64,000 nt of DNA from Myxococcales bacterium (GTDB taxonomy: Bacteria > Myxococcota > UBA727 > VGSZ01), in contig JAHFED010000023.1 of NCBI GenBank assembly GCA_023248635.1, positions 16,081 to 80,080 on the forward strand. The letters run 5' to 3'. Below the pieces are notes generated by a model. The model had not been told where the DNA came from, made no database searches, and saw only the letters and a list, made by a program, of their open reading frames with translations. Below, in pieces: positions 36,049-45,894 of the stretch (its first letter is position 1; each line of letters starts with the position of its first letter). A program made the translations under genes and the position numbers.

Positions 36049-37997
36049 GCGGTGCCCCCAAAGAGAGCGACGCCCCGGCCATCGACGAGGCTCCCGACAC
36101 CGGGGCCCAGCGCCTCGCCGACGTCGTGCACGAACGGGGCGGACTGCGCCTGGTGTCGCGCTTGGGCCATGGAGGCATGGCCGATCTCTTCCTCGGCGTG
36201 CAGATGGGCGAGCAAGGCTTCGCGCGCCTCGTCGTCGTGAAGAAGATCCGCGCCGAGCGCGAGGGCGGCACCGAGAACCTTCACCTGCTCGGCATGTTCT
36301 TCGACGAAGCAAAGACCGTCGCCGCCCTCAGCCACCCCCACATCGTGAAGGTCTACGACCTGACCCGCACCGATGACGGCGACATCGCCATCGTCATGGA
36401 ATACGTCGACGGCGAAACCCTGAGCTACGTCTGGCGGCAGCTCGGCAAGAACCAGATGCCGATGCCGGTGCCCATCGTGCTGAAGCTGATGCTCGACGCC
36501 GCCGAAGCCCTCGGAGCAGCCCACAGCGCGACCTCGCCCGACGGCAAGCCGCTGCAGCTCATCCACCGCGACGTCAGTCCGCAGAACCTGATGCTGGACA
36601 AAAACGGCTACCTGAAGGTCATCGACTTCGGCATCGCCAAGTCGACGCAGCAGACCGAGATGACGTCGCCGGGCGGCATCAAGGGCAAGCTCAGCTACCT
36701 GGCTCCCGAGACCTTCCGCGTGCGGGACATCGATCCCCGCGTCGACATCTACGGACTGGGGTTGGTGCTCTGGGAGTTGCTCACGCTCAAGCCCGGCATC
36801 GACCTGGCCAAAGACGCGCCGTTGCAAGAGGTGGTCGATCACATCGAGCAGCTGAAGCTCGCGCCGGCTTCGTCTTTACGCGCTGACGTCCCCACCGAGC
36901 TCGATGACGTCGTCAAGCAGGCCACGGCGGCGGACCGCGCCCAGCGCTTTGCCTCGATGGACGATTTCGCCGCCGCCCTGCGCAAGGTCAGCGTGCAAAC
37001 GGGCGTGAGCAGCGCCGCTGGCGTGAAGAAGTGGTTCAACGCCACGTTCAGCCACCGCCTCGAGAAGCGCCGGGCCTTCGAAGCCGACGCCTTCGCCCGC
37101 GCCGACAAACCGCCGCCCCCCGCCGGTGCCGCGGCCCTCCCCGTCGTGCGCGTCGAGACCACCGTGCACGCCCAGCGCACCTCGGAGCTGAATCCAAAGC
37201 ACCCCCTCCCTCCTCTGGCCCCGCTGAGCGAAGCCGCTCGCGCGCCGACAAGCCAAAACGCGCCGTCGTCGTCGTGGTCGCTCCCGCTGCTCTTCGCCGC
37301 CATCGCCTTGTCGTTGGCCGTCGTGGCCTGGACGCTGCTGCGCGACACACCATCCAAGCAATTCACCGACACGCGAAGCGCTGTCGGTGAATTGTCTACA
37401 GGTTCATCGCCTGACGGCGATGACATGGGCGCCACGGCTGGCGCCCCGACCCTCGTCGACGCTGGAGCACCGCTTCTCATCGACGCCGGCACCCCGCCGT
37501 CGACGTCGTCCAGCGATCCCATCGAGCTCGACTTCCTCAAAGACCCCACGCTGCCCGACCCCGTGGGCCCCAAGAAAGTGCGCAAGGCGATCGCGACGAC
37601 GAACCCGCCGCCGACGAGCGCTTCGCCCGCACCCGCTGCGATCGTTCCGCTGGCCTTGCCGGCGACGCCTCCCCTGCCGCCCCCGGTGACGGCACCCGCG
37701 GCGATCGAAGCGCCCCCCCCAAGGCCCCTGCCGACCACCAAGGCCGTGTTTTACTCGGGCAACGGCAACTGGACCGGCACCCAGGTGCTGCAAAACGGCT
37801 GCAAGAAGTGTCACGCCGTCGACGTCAAAGCCAAGACGCGGCGCCAATGGGAACGCTTCTTCGAGCGCGACGTCCACGATCGCCACGCCCGGCTCGACGA
37901 CGTCTTTTCCAGCGGCGAGCAAGAGCGTGCGCTGCAATCGATCCTGCTGCTCGTCGACGACAAGGCCCACTCCAGCGGTGTCGCCGGCGTGCGCTGA
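36045..37997 (+). CDS. Ser/Thr protein kinase with C-terminal c-type heme motif
   Basis: 650 residues from ATG at 36045. The kinase domain (about 30-310) has LGHGGMADLFLG, HRDVSPQN at His174-Asp176 and DFG at Asp194. One membrane helix follows (about 411-432, starting WSLPLLFAAIAL). The periplasmic part has a Pro/Ala linker and then a small domain with a CKKCH motif at residues 586-590, followed by a helix RRQWERFFERDVHDRH. CxxCH is the covalent attachment site for heme c. This kinase-plus-cytochrome combination is unusual. Within the linker, two palindromic repeats (37359-37424) are in frame. Confidence 0.92.
   Translation: MSGAPKESDAPAIDEAPDTGAQRLADVVHERGGLRLVSRLGHGGMADLFLGVQMGEQGFARLVVVKKIRAEREGGTENLHLLGMFFDEAKTVAALSHPHIVKVYDLTRTDDGDIAIVMEYVDGETLSYVWRQLGKNQMPMPVPIVLKLMLDAAEALGAAHSATSPDGKPLQLIHRDVSPQNLMLDKNGYLKVIDFGIAKSTQQTEMTSPGGIKGKLSYLAPETFRVRDIDPRVDIYGLGLVLWELLTLKPGIDLAKDAPLQEVVDHIEQLKLAPASSLRADVPTELDDVVKQATAADRAQRFASMDDFAAALRKVSVQTGVSSAAGVKKWFNATFSHRLEKRRAFEADAFARADKPPPPAGAAALPVVRVETTVHAQRTSELNPKHPLPPLAPLSEAARAPTSQNAPSSSWSLPLLFAAIALSLAVVAWTLLRDTPSKQFTDTRSAVGELSTGSSPDGDDMGATAGAPTLVDAGAPLLIDAGTPPSTSSSDPIELDFLKDPTLPDPVGPKKVRKAIATTNPPPTSASPAPAAIVPLALPATPPLPPPVTAPAAIEAPPPRPLPTTKAVFYSGNGNWTGTQVLQNGCKKCHAVDVKAKTRRQWERFFERDVHDRHARLDDVFSSGEQERALQSILLLVDDKAHSSGVAGVR
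37359..37424 (+). repeat. P1 and P2 palindromes inside the kinase gene
   Basis: P1 (37359-37394) has perfect 13-base arms, CAATTCACCGACA and TGTCGGTGAATTG, around a ten-base centre. P2 (37403-37424) follows eight bases later: TTCATCGCC-TGAC-GGCGATGAC. They encode part of the extracytoplasmic linker just after the membrane helix (including GSSPDGDD), without stops. Confidence 0.9.
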
Positions 37998-38047
37998 TCA
38001 GTCGCGCCGAGTCGCTCCGGGCCCGCTTCCGCGTCACCGAGAGCGAC

Positions 38048-38545
38048 TCAACGGAGCAGATCCTCAGGACGGTTCAGGTTGCGCAACTGTGTCCCCAACC
38101 AGGAAGGACAGGCCAACGTCGTCGTCGGCGCCGTCTTCAATCGTCTTTCGCCCCGATCGTAGAGCGCGCGCAGCCGCGGCAGGGCACTGCTACGCAGGCA
38201 CAACGGCAGGGGCTCGCGCTCGAAGCAAACCCCCTGGGCGTCGACGTCGATCAGCAGCTGCAAGGCCCGCGGTGTGACGAAGGGTTGGTCGACCGCGCAC
38301 ACCAGGTAGCGCTCGGCCCACCCAGTGCTCAGCAGGGCGATCAGAGCGGCAAAGGGACCATCGCTCCCGTCGACGACGTCGGCGTCAGCGCCGCCGATCT
38401 GCACCACGCGCTCACACACCAGGCCCAACGCCGCGCGCACGTGATCGCGCATGGGCAGCCCGTCGACGACGACAAAGGCCTTGTCGGTGCCCATGCGGGT
38501 CGAGCGCCCGCCGTGGAGAAGGCCGCCGCAGAGAGAGGCAGACAC
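38048..38545 (-). CDS. mobA: molybdenum cofactor guanylyltransferase
   Basis: 165 residues from GTG at 38545, two bases after the stop of the upstream lipoprotein gene. The nucleotide-binding signature GRSTRMGTDKAFVVVDGLPM is the MobA hallmark, with later segments DGPFAALIALL and VCAVDQPFVTP typical of the fold. MobA joins GMP to molybdopterin to make MGD for oxidoreductases. At 165 residues it is slightly shorter than typical (about 190), and the first strand starts directly at SLCGGLLHGG. No other molybdenum cofactor gene is in the window. Confidence 0.85.
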   Translation of the reverse strand: MSASLCGGLLHGGRSTRMGTDKAFVVVDGLPMRDHVRAALGLVCERVVQIGGADADVVDGSDGPFAALIALLSTGWAERYLVCAVDQPFVTPRALQLLIDVDAQGVCFEREPLPLCLRSSALPRLRALYDRGERRLKTAPTTTLACPSWLGTQLRNLNRPEDLLR

Positions 38546-38547
38546 GC

Positions 38548-39810
38548 TCAGCCGGGGCTGCAGAATCCAAAGAGGTTGCACCGGCAGCTGCCATTGGTGG
38601 CCGCGCAAGCGATGCACTCGGTGGCGTCGAAGCAAGGCTCGGCGCAGGTGCCGGTCGCGAGGCCGCAGATCATGGGGGCTTGGCAGTCACCATCGGCGGT
38701 GCAGGAGTCGCCGAACTGCCCACCCGCGGAGCCACCGGCGCATTGGTGGGCGCCGTTGCAATCCTGGTTGATGGGACAAGAGAGGTTGTCGCGGCAGCCG
38801 ACGGCGCATTGATCGGGGTTGAGGGTGAAGTTGCAGAACTGGTCGGCCGGGCAGGTGGCGTCGCCGGAACAGGCTGTCCCGGTGCCTTGGGTGACGCAGC
38901 GTCCGTCGGCGGAGCAGCTCTGGTCGGCGTTGCAGATGGTGCCGCCGTTGGTGCAGGTGGGCTGGGCGCAAAAACCCTCGTCGAGGTTGCAGAAGGTGGT
39001 CGGCAGCGAGGTGCATTGGGTACTGCTCGTGCAAGCCTGGGGACGCTCGCACTTGCCCAGTCCCTCGTTGCAGGTGAGGCCAGCGGCGGCGCAGTCGCCG
39101 TCGACGGCGCAGACCGGCAGGGCCTGGCAGTCGCCGTTGCCGTCGCAGAAGTTATCGGCGCCACAGGCGGCGATTTCCGTGGCCGCCGTGCAGTCGACGT
39201 CGGGAACGCAGGCTCCCGAGGCCGTGCAGGTGCACACCGCGCCGCCGGTGCAGCCCGGTCGGCCCACACAGTCGGCCGACAAAGCACAGGGAGTGGGAGT
39301 GGGGTCGGAACACAGATGGGTGAAGCCGCTGCAGGTGAAGGCCTCGCAGTCGTCGGCGGGCCCCACGGGTCCGCGCGGGCAATCGGCGCTGGCGTTGCAG
39401 CTCACGCCGGCGGCGACGCACTGGCCGTCGACGTTGCACACCTCGCCCACCTGGCAGTCGCACTTGGTAGCGCATTGGGACGAGCCGTCCTGGCAGGTAC
39501 CGGCGACGCAGAGCTGGTCTCCACATTCGCTGGACTCGCGGCAGCCCACCGCACAGGTGCCGTTGGCGTCGCAGAATTGCAGTGCCGGGCAAGCCTCGTC
39601 AGCGCCGTTGCAGATGGTGAGGCAGACGCCGTCGCAGCGCACGACCTGGGTGGTGGCGTCCTGCACGAAGCCGGGGCACTCGCTCACATCGCTGCAGGTG
39701 ACGAAGGGGCTGTCGACGGGGCCTGCATCAACGCCAGCGTCCAGCGGCCGGGGGCAGCCCGCGACTACGACGACGAAAGGCACGATCCACGCGAGGCGGG
39801 TCATCGACAT
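38548..39810 (-). CDS. Cys-rich surface lipoprotein
   Basis: 420 residues from ATG at 39810, chosen because GGAG lies upstream on the minus strand. A lipobox (VVVVAGC) is followed by a mature region with Cys repeatedly spaced as CxxxxxCxxG or CxxxGxC, in small EGF-like or Dickkopf-like units (examples: CSDVSECPGF, CNADQSCSADGRC). Most Cys probably form disulfides. Similar modular Cys-rich lipoproteins are common in Myxococcota; their roles are unknown, and binding or surface scaffolding is possible. Confidence 0.82.
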   Translation of the reverse strand: MSMTRLAWIVPFVVVVAGCPRPLDAGVDAGPVDSPFVTCSDVSECPGFVQDATTQVVRCDGVCLTICNGADEACPALQFCDANGTCAVGCRESSECGDQLCVAGTCQDGSSQCATKCDCQVGEVCNVDGQCVAAGVSCNASADCPRGPVGPADDCEAFTCSGFTHLCSDPTPTPCALSADCVGRPGCTGGAVCTCTASGACVPDVDCTAATEIAACGADNFCDGNGDCQALPVCAVDGDCAAAGLTCNEGLGKCERPQACTSSTQCTSLPTTFCNLDEGFCAQPTCTNGGTICNADQSCSADGRCVTQGTGTACSGDATCPADQFCNFTLNPDQCAVGCRDNLSCPINQDCNGAHQCAGGSAGGQFGDSCTADGDCQAPMICGLATGTCAEPCFDATECIACAATNGSCRCNLFGFCSPG

Positions 39811-39926
39811 GAACGCTCCAAAGGGGGCTGTGGGCTGGGCCAGGGGGGTTGTGCTGCCCACCGCCCTCGCTGTCAAAAGGGGGAGCGCCCGGCGCCTGCC
39901 GGATCTGCGGCGCGCTTGCGATCCGA

Positions 39927-41063
39927 TCAGTGGCGGATGCCGGCGGCGCTCGCATCTTCGTCGGGGGCCGAACCCAATGCCAGGGCGGCGCCGGTGCCAG
40001 CGACCAGGGCGCCGATGCCGGCGACGACGAAGCAGAGGGCAGCGGCGTTTTGTCGGTCTGAGACGGCAGCTTTGAGCTCGTTGCCGTCGGCGCCGTCGTT
40101 GCCAAAGGTAGCGAGCAGGAAAGCAGCTCGGTCTGGTCCGGTAACCGGCGGCCCCAGGGTGCGCTGGTATTCAATGTTTATCTTGTCGTCGACGACGTTG
40201 GCGCTGTAGTCGGCCACCTCGATTTGCCAAAAGACAGCCACCGTACCAACGAGGAAGGCTGCACTGGCTCCAAGGCCGGTGAGGCCCCAGCCCACCAGCA
40301 CCATCGGCCCGCCCGCAGGGGGCGGAGGAGAGGCGACAACGCCGACGACGGGTTCAGCTTTCATCGGAGGTCCCCCCGACGACAACACCCCGTGCTCGCG
40401 GTTGAGCACACCGGCGGCGACGTCGATGGTGCGAGACAGAGGGGCGCGGCCTTCGCGCCGCAAGAGCAGCACGTGCTCGCCGGCGACGACCTCGTCGATC
40501 AGGGTCAGGGGAGTGCGGCCGCGAGGAACGTTGTCGACGACGACCTCGGTGCCCTCGAGATCGGCGCTGACGATGAGCACGGTGGGCCGCGCGCCCTTCA
40601 CCGCTCCGGCCACCCAGGCCTCGGCGATGCGCAAGCCGTCGTCGTCGACAGCGGCGACGTTGACGCTCTCGCTTTGGGCCACCAGCCTGCCGTCTTTGGC
40701 GACGGCCTCGATGGTGACCGTGGCCCCCGCGCCCACGCGCGTGACGCCGACGACCAGTGCGTTGTCGGCGTGGGTCATGCTGGCCACTTCGGCGGCGCAG
40801 GCAATGCCCCAGCGCCCGCAGCCCAACACCAGCTGCACCTCGTCAAGGGTCACCGCTGGCGGCGGGACCCAAGCGCGATCCTGAGCGTCCTGGGCTGCCG
40901 AGCGCAGGCCTTCGCTCCACGACGACGGCACCTCGCTGTCTGCATGCACCAGCACCACCCAGGCGGCCTTGGCCGGCGGGCCCTTGGGTGGCTTGGCTGC
41001 CGTCGACGACGACGCCAAGAGCACGGCGATCAGGCAACAGCCAGGAGCCGCGTGAGACGTCAT
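39927..41063 (-). CDS. exported PEGA-domain protein with C-terminal anchors
   Basis: 378 residues. A signal peptide with Cys-Cys (GCCLIAVLLASSSTAA) leads to a domain of about 130 residues with a Cys pair (VLGCGRWGIACAAEV). A PEGA domain includes TEVVVDNVPRGRTPLTLIDE. Two hydrophobic segments follow (about 268-290 and 343-365). Architecture parallels the protein at 25262, indicating paralogy. Its start overlaps the stop of the metallophosphoesterase gene (ATGA on the minus strand), so the two are translationally coupled. Confidence 0.78.
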   Translation of the reverse strand: MTSHAAPGCCLIAVLLASSSTAAKPPKGPPAKAAWVVLVHADSEVPSSWSEGLRSAAQDAQDRAWVPPPAVTLDEVQLVLGCGRWGIACAAEVASMTHADNALVVGVTRVGAGATVTIEAVAKDGRLVAQSESVNVAAVDDDGLRIAEAWVAGAVKGARPTVLIVSADLEGTEVVVDNVPRGRTPLTLIDEVVAGEHVLLLRREGRAPLSRTIDVAAGVLNREHGVLSSGGPPMKAEPVVGVVASPPPPAGGPMVLVGWGLTGLGASAAFLVGTVAVFWQIEVADYSANVVDDKINIEYQRTLGPPVTGPDRAAFLLATFGNDGADGNELKAAVSDRQNAAALCFVVAGIGALVAGTGAALALGSAPDEDASAAGIRH

Positions 41064-41881
41064 GGCTGAACGATTTCATCGCCACCAGGCGATGAACCGG
41101 TGGTGAAGGGGCCGCCCGGCCTGAGGGCAGAGAGTTTCTCCGATTCCGACGACGACGCCACCTCCTGGACCGAGGGCGCCAGCGGCCACACCGTGATGGG
41201 CGCGAACTGCAGGTGATCGCAGGCGATCAGGTGGTAGCGGACGCCGTTTCGATCCCCCTCGAAGGCCGTGCGGTGGGCGCGACGCCCGTGCAGATGCCCG
41301 TAGACGCACATCTTCACGCCGAATTCCTCGAGGAGCTCGCTGTAGGCCGTCGAGCGCTGCTGCTTGTCGAAGGGCGGGTAGTGGATGGCGGCCAAGAGCG
41401 GACGACCCTGGGCTTTTTGCTTCCCTTCGACGAGGGAGAGCCGCAGGCGCTCGACCTCCCTCAAGTAGATCTTCTCGTCGTGCGCGTCCCAGTCGAGAGC
41501 ACCTGGGCAGGTCCACAAGCGTGAGCCGGCGACGACGACTTCGCCGAGGTCGACGGCGTCGTTTTGCAAGGCGACCAGCGTTTCGGGCAGGGCGCTGCGG
41601 ACCTTGCCGATGGCGCTCCACCAATAGTCGTGGTTGCCCCGCGTCAGAATCTTGAGGCGCCCTTTGCGGGCGGCGATCCAGGCGAGATCGAGGGCGGCCT
41701 CGGGCAGCTTCAGAGCCCAAGACAGGTCACCCGGACACAAGACGACGTCGTCGGCGCCGACGCTGGCGTCCCAGCTGGCGGCCATCTTTTGGTCGTGGCC
41801 CTGCCAATGCTCGCCGAACACGTGCATGGGTTTGTCGCACGAAAACGACAGGTGAAGATCGGAGATGCCCCAGATGCGCAC
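41060..41881 (-). CDS. calcineurin-like metallophosphoesterase
   Basis: 273 residues. The five metal-binding motifs are present in order: SDLHL (Asp8, His10), GDLSW, GNHDYWW, HYPPF and YGHLHG. The first residues are typical of the YmdB/phosphodiesterase group (IWGISDLHLSF). It is cytoplasmic. The reaction may be hydrolysis of a nucleic acid or nucleotide phosphodiester; the substrate is unknown. The last 25 residues (from about EKLSALRPGGPF to the end) are encoded by two fused short repeats (41075-41132), so the tail is repeat-derived and probably not part of the fold. Confidence 0.88.
   Translation of the reverse strand: MRIWGISDLHLSFSCDKPMHVFGEHWQGHDQKMAASWDASVGADDVVLCPGDLSWALKLPEAALDLAWIAARKGRLKILTRGNHDYWWSAIGKVRSALPETLVALQNDAVDLGEVVVAGSRLWTCPGALDWDAHDEKIYLREVERLRLSLVEGKQKAQGRPLLAAIHYPPFDKQQRSTAYSELLEEFGVKMCVYGHLHGRRAHRTAFEGDRNGVRYHLIACDHLQFAPITVWPLAPSVQEVASSSESEKLSALRPGGPFTTGSSPGGDEIVQP
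41075..41132 (-). repeat. SSLPSGR-type repeat plus P2 palindrome at a gene's 3' end
   Basis: Minus-strand reading gives the SSLPSGR-type repeat (41109-41132) followed by the P2 palindrome TTCATCGCC-TGGT-GGCGATGAA (41075-41096). They form the last codons of the metallophosphoesterase gene. Confidence 0.85.
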
Positions 41882-41953
41882 GGCCCTCCTTAGCGGGCCA
41901 GAGCGCAGATCCGAACCCCGGCCCTTGTCGATGACATCTTCGCAGTGCAGCGG

Positions 41954-43339
<1,386 letters not shown>

Positions 43340-43365
43340 GCCCCAACTCTAACCCAAGGCCTGCA

Positions 43366-43410
43366 GCTGGGCTCTTTTGCAAGCCCAGCGGGTCGCACAT
43401 CAGCGACCCG
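43366..43410 (-). terminator. tandem hairpins after the VIT-type transporter gene
   Basis: Two adjacent perfect 8-bp stems: GCTGGGCT/AGCCCAGC (43366-43389) and CGGGTCGC/GCGACCCG (43389-43410). They lie between the stop of the transporter gene and the start of the lipoprotein gene, both on the minus strand, in the position expected of a terminator. Confidence 0.55.
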
Positions 43411-43424
43411 ACCCCACACCCACC

Positions 43425-44120
43425 TCAGGCCAGCGCGCCAAAGACGGCGCCGACGGCGGCGGTGACGGCCATGGCCAGCGCACCAAAGAAACCGACGCGG
43501 GCGGCGGCGCGCAGCACCGGAGCCCCCCCCACCTGGGCAGCCAACCCACCCAGGCCCAGCAAGAAGAGCAGTGAGGTCAGGGCCACGGCCGGAACCACCA
43601 GCGCGCCGGACGACCACCACGACGTCGCCAGCGGCAGGGCCGCGCCGACGGCGAAGGCGAGGGCCGACGTCACCGCCGCCTGCAGCGGCCGGGCGGCGGT
43701 GGCGGCGGAGAGGCCCAGCTCGTCGTGGGCGTGGGCTCCCAGCGCATCGCGGGCCATCAGCTGCTGCGCCACCTCTTTGGCCAGGGCGGGGGCGAGGCCA
43801 CGTGCTTCGTAGATGGCTGCAAGCTCTGCGTGCTCGAATTCGGGCTTGGCCGACAGCTCCGCCCGCTCGCGCTCGAGCTCGGAATTCTCGACGTCTCTTT
43901 GAGAGCTGACCGAGACGAATTCTCCAGCGGCCATGGACATGGCCCCAGCGGCCAAGCCCGCAGCACCCGCCAAGATCAGATCGGCATGGGCAGCACCCGC
44001 AGAGGCGACGCCGATGAGCAAGCTGGCCGTCGAGACGATGCCATCGTTGGCCCCGAGAACGCCGGCGCGCAGCCAGCCGCTGCGCTCGGTGCGGTGTCGT
44101 TCGAGGTGCACGCGGCCCAT
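43425..44120 (-). CDS. VIT1/CCC1-family metal transporter
   Basis: 231 residues from ATG at 44120 (GGAGGGAAC upstream). The N-terminal signature LGANDGIVSTASLLIGVASAG is the VIT1/CCC1 family hallmark, followed by GAMSMAAGEFVSVSSQRDVE. A cytoplasmic helical segment rich in Glu (about 60-120) and three further membrane helices follow. Family members export Fe2+ or Mn2+ from the cytosol. The Glu-rich metal-binding domain, important in plant VIT1, is short here. It shares an operon with the cyanophycinase-like gene, 46 bases apart. Confidence 0.88.
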   Translation of the reverse strand: MGRVHLERHRTERSGWLRAGVLGANDGIVSTASLLIGVASAGAAHADLILAGAAGLAAGAMSMAAGEFVSVSSQRDVENSELERERAELSAKPEFEHAELAAIYEARGLAPALAKEVAQQLMARDALGAHAHDELGLSAATAARPLQAAVTSALAFAVGAALPLATSWWSSGALVVPAVALTSLLFLLGLGGLAAQVGGAPVLRAAARVGFFGALAMAVTAAVGAVFGALA

Positions 44121-44166
44121 GTTCCCTCCAGCAGGGGCGTAGCGACTCTGAGCGACTTGTCTCGGG

Positions 44167-45195
44167 TCAATCGACGAGCCGGCCTTCGTCGACGACGACG
44201 ACGCGGGCTCCCGGGGCCTCGCGGCTGTCTTTGGGCGGCCAGGCCGTTTGCTGCGACAGGGGCACCACCACGGCCGACGTCGACAGCGCAGTGCCCGGCG
44301 TGACGGTGGTTGTAGAGACCCGCACCGCCCAGGCGTCGCCAGCGCCCTCGACCAGCATGACGCCATCGTCGAGAGTGAGGCTGGTCTCTTCGTCGATGCC
44401 GATGCCCAACACGCTGGAGCTGCCGGCTCGCGCGGCAAAGGCAATCAGCCTCCCCAGCCGGTCGCGCTCGGTGAAGTGGGTGTCGACGAGAGTGGCGGCC
44501 AGGGCGGGGGCGGCGAAGGGCGACGGCATCAGGCTGAGCGCGTTCTGGGAAGGGTCGAGCAGCGCCTCCTCGGAGCCGAGCGATCCTTCGCGGGCGTCGA
44601 AGGCCAACGACGACAAGCTCATGGCGCCGGCGCTGGTCCCGCCCAGGGCCACACCGCGGGCGACGGCGCGGGCCAGGCTTTGGTGCAGGGCGGCCGGCCA
44701 GCCCAGCAGGTAGTCACTCTGATCGCCCCCCGCCAACCAGATGGCGTCGGCCCGCGCCACCCGACACAAGACCGCGTCGTCAGCGCCGGCGTCGACGTCG
44801 TCGGTGCGCACGGTGGCCACGGCCCGCGGCGCGGGATCGACCGCCAGCTCGCTGCCAAACCAGCTGGTGTAACTCGACGTCGAACCGGTCGTGCGCAGCA
44901 CCAACACGTCGCCACCACGGGCTGCGGCAGCGAAGCGGGCTCCGGCGTCGTCGACCTCGGTGCTCCCGCCCATGACGACGACGAGGGCGCGGGGGAGATC
45001 GCCGGCGACGAAGGCCGCGCTCTCTTCGAGCACCACACCGGCCCCCGCCGCGGGACACGGTTCGTCACCCGCGAAGCGATCATCAGGTCCGGGTGTGCTG
45101 GACGGCGGCTGCCGCGGCGACGATGACAGCGGCCCGCCACAGCCGTTCGCGGTCGCGAGGGCACTCACCCAGCCCAGGAGGAACAAGATGCGCAT
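44167..45195 (-). CDS. cyanophycinase-like S51 peptidase lipoprotein
   Basis: 342 residues. A lipobox-like signal (ATANGC) places it outside the cytoplasm. The S51 catalytic Ser is in GGTSAGAMSLS, with AIWLAGGDQSDYL and DTHFTERDRLGRL also matching the cyanophycinase/dipeptidase-E fold. Cyanophycinases cleave the Asp-Arg polymer cyanophycin. A lipid-anchored extracellular form is known from bacteria that use external cyanophycin. The substrate is inferred from family only, and other Asp-specific peptides are possible. The gene is divergent from pncA. Confidence 0.83.
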   Translation of the reverse strand: MRILFLLGWVSALATANGCGGPLSSSPRQPPSSTPGPDDRFAGDEPCPAAGAGVVLEESAAFVAGDLPRALVVVMGGSTEVDDAGARFAAAARGGDVLVLRTTGSTSSYTSWFGSELAVDPAPRAVATVRTDDVDAGADDAVLCRVARADAIWLAGGDQSDYLLGWPAALHQSLARAVARGVALGGTSAGAMSLSSLAFDAREGSLGSEEALLDPSQNALSLMPSPFAAPALAATLVDTHFTERDRLGRLIAFAARAGSSSVLGIGIDEETSLTLDDGVMLVEGAGDAWAVRVSTTTVTPGTALSTSAVVVPLSQQTAWPPKDSREAPGARVVVVDEGRLVD

Positions 45196-45245
45196 CGGCC
45201 TCAGGTAGCTCCTGAAACGCGACCGCGGAAGGATAGAGTGCCCGC

Positions 45246-45815
45246 ATGACCACTGGTGTTCTCCTCGTCGATCCGCAGTACGACTTCTTTCCGGGGGGCT
45301 CGCTGCCGGTGGCCGGCGGCGACCAGATCGTCGAGCCCATCAACCTGCTGCTCGCCCGCCACCCCGAGCTCCCGCTCTTTGCTTCGCGCGATTGGCATCC
45401 GACGTCGACGAAGCACTTTCAGGAACGCGGGGGCCTCTGGCCGCCCCATTGTGTGCAGCAGACCCGCGGCGCGCGCTTTCACGAGGGGCTGCGCATGGAT
45501 CGAGCGGCCATCTACGACAAAGGCACCGACCCCGACGACGACGGCGGCTACTCGGCCTTCGACGGTCGGCGCCGCGATGCCCAGGGCAACAGCATCAGCT
45601 TGATGGAAGATCTGCGGCGGCGCGGCGTCGACGGCATCGTCATCGCTGGACTGGCCACCGACTACTGCGTCAAGGCCAGTGCTCTCGATGCCTGCAAGAA
45701 CGGTCTGCTGGTCTTTCTCTTCTTGCCCGGCGTGCGGGCCGTGAATATCAAGCCCGGCGACGGCGACGCCGCCATCGCGGTGCTGCGCGAAGCGGGGGTC
45801 TTGCTCGTCTCTTGA
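45246..45815 (+). CDS. pncA: nicotinamidase
   Basis: 189 residues, near the usual length for PncA. The catalytic triad is Asp9 (LLVDPQYDF), Lys92 (IYDKGTD) and Cys141 (GLATDYCVKA); metal ligands are expected at Asp49, His51 and His57 (RDWHPTSTKH). The enzyme deamidates nicotinamide to nicotinate in NAD salvage. The cytoplasmic fold lacks a signal peptide. It lies 79 bases upstream of rsr in the same direction. A functional link between NAD salvage and Ro60 is not established, so the order may be incidental. Confidence 0.93.
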   Translation: MTTGVLLVDPQYDFFPGGSLPVAGGDQIVEPINLLLARHPELPLFASRDWHPTSTKHFQERGGLWPPHCVQQTRGARFHEGLRMDRAAIYDKGTDPDDDGGYSAFDGRRRDAQGNSISLMEDLRRRGVDGIVIAGLATDYCVKASALDACKNGLLVFLFLPGVRAVNIKPGDGDAAIAVLREAGVLLVS

Positions 45816-45894
45816 GATCCTGATCCAGACAGCGGCGGAGTGAATCGAAGCAACTGCGACGACGTCGACGGCACCCCACAGCAGGAGGTGCTCC

